From: Laccaria trichodermophora
Lineage: Eukaryota > Basidiomycota > Agaricomycetes > Agaricales > Hydnangiaceae
Length of the DNA stretch: 64,000 nt
Assembly: GCA_018417955.1 (NCBI GenBank)
Contig: JACTVC010000001.1
Location: 3,100,001-3,164,000, forward strand
Reading direction: 5' to 3'
Below the pieces are notes generated by a model that was not told the DNA's origin, searched no databases, and saw only the letters and a list, made by a program, of their open reading frames with translations. Shown piece after piece: positions 63,860 to 64,000 of this stretch. A program made the position numbers and the translations under genes. The stretch's first letter is position 1. Every line of letters starts with the position of its first letter.

Positions 63860-64000
63860 TTTATTAAAAACACGACAAGTTCTTTCTGAATTAAACAAAC
63901 GACGAAAACTGCAATTGGGAGTATTCAGAAGATAAAAGCGCGCGCACGCAAAAACAGATCATCTAGATTTTAAATGTACTATGAAAATACATAAGGACTC
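63860..64000. other. Retrotransposon sequence after Pol, truncated by the window
   Basis: No polypurine tract or 3' LTR is recognisable in these 141 bases, so the element continues beyond the window. Confidence 0.7.

Larger units (their letters stand above)
55500..64000 (+). mobile_element. Ty3/Gypsy-type LTR retrotransposon, right end outside the window
   Basis: Gag, protease and Pol (RT-RNase H-integrase order, which defines Ty3/Gypsy) follow a primer-binding site at 56708 and an upstream LTR with TATA box at 56066. The left edge is approximate, because the matching 3' LTR lies beyond 64000 and the 5' LTR start cannot be fixed by comparison. All ORFs are open, with overlaps that imply two -1 frameshifts. 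No chromodomain is seen at the integrase C-terminus. The base composition is more AT-rich than the surrounding genes. Confidence 0.9.

Noticed and set aside
1..64000. CRISPR arrays, bacterial operons, rRNA genes
   Set aside because: Introns and gene content are eukaryotic; no regularly spaced short repeats or rRNA sequence were seen.

Overview
This is a nuclear window from a filamentous basidiomycete, most likely an Agaricomycete. Genes carry many short (about 50-65 nt) GT-AG introns. There is a Clp1-like sexual-development gene, a P450, and a G-domain family typical of mushroom-forming fungi. Intergenic DNA is full of young duplications and retroelements. Most coding features are spliced, so their coordinates run from start codon to stop codon with introns inside.

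Layout. 0-5.3 kb: a cyclophilin-40 gene (minus) divergent from a cytochrome P450 (plus). 5.3-11 kb: gene-poor DNA with decayed tandem repeats. 11-14.5 kb: a Clp1-like gene and a multi-pass membrane protein ending in a C2-like domain. 15-24.7 kb: two paralogous membrane-protein genes (the first frameshifted) flanking a 5.9-kb tyrosine-recombinase retrotransposon of Ngaro/DIRS type with split direct repeats. 24.7-27.3 kb: no recognised gene, only fragments of a dispersed repeat. 27.3-34 kb: a housekeeping block of DJ-1-like protein, F-box protein and the elongation factor Spt5. 33.9-37 kb: a tandem duplication of the Spt5 3' end and downstream DNA, whose second copy carries a hAT-like MITE. 37-46.3 kb: an amplified array of alpha/beta-hydrolase and BTB genes (intact, altered and dead copies) ending at a lipase-like gene whose 3' end was copied with the array. 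46.7-51 kb: a PD-(D/E)XK-like gene and a large GTPase gene in which a degenerate Rho domain is fused to a second, intact G domain. 51.8-53.7 kb: a frame-broken FG-nucleoporin-like locus. 55-64 kb: most of a Ty3/Gypsy-type LTR retrotransposon running off the right edge.

Main discoveries. (1) The 5' repeat of the Ngaro-like element holds a full copy followed by a partial copy that lacks exactly three segments, each a perfect GT-AG intron on the element's sense strand. This is a DNA record of splicing followed by reverse transcription. (2) The LTR element encodes Gag, protease and polymerase in three successive -1 frames. Candidate slippery heptamers sit in both overlaps, and the second is followed at once by a 10-bp hairpin. 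(3) Its roughly 1-kb leader from TATA box to Gag contains no ATG in any frame. (4) One uninterrupted exon joins a Rho-like domain with a damaged P-loop to a second P-loop GTPase domain. (5) A 465-bp MITE can be delimited by its 8-bp target duplication and an unoccupied paralogous site in the same window.
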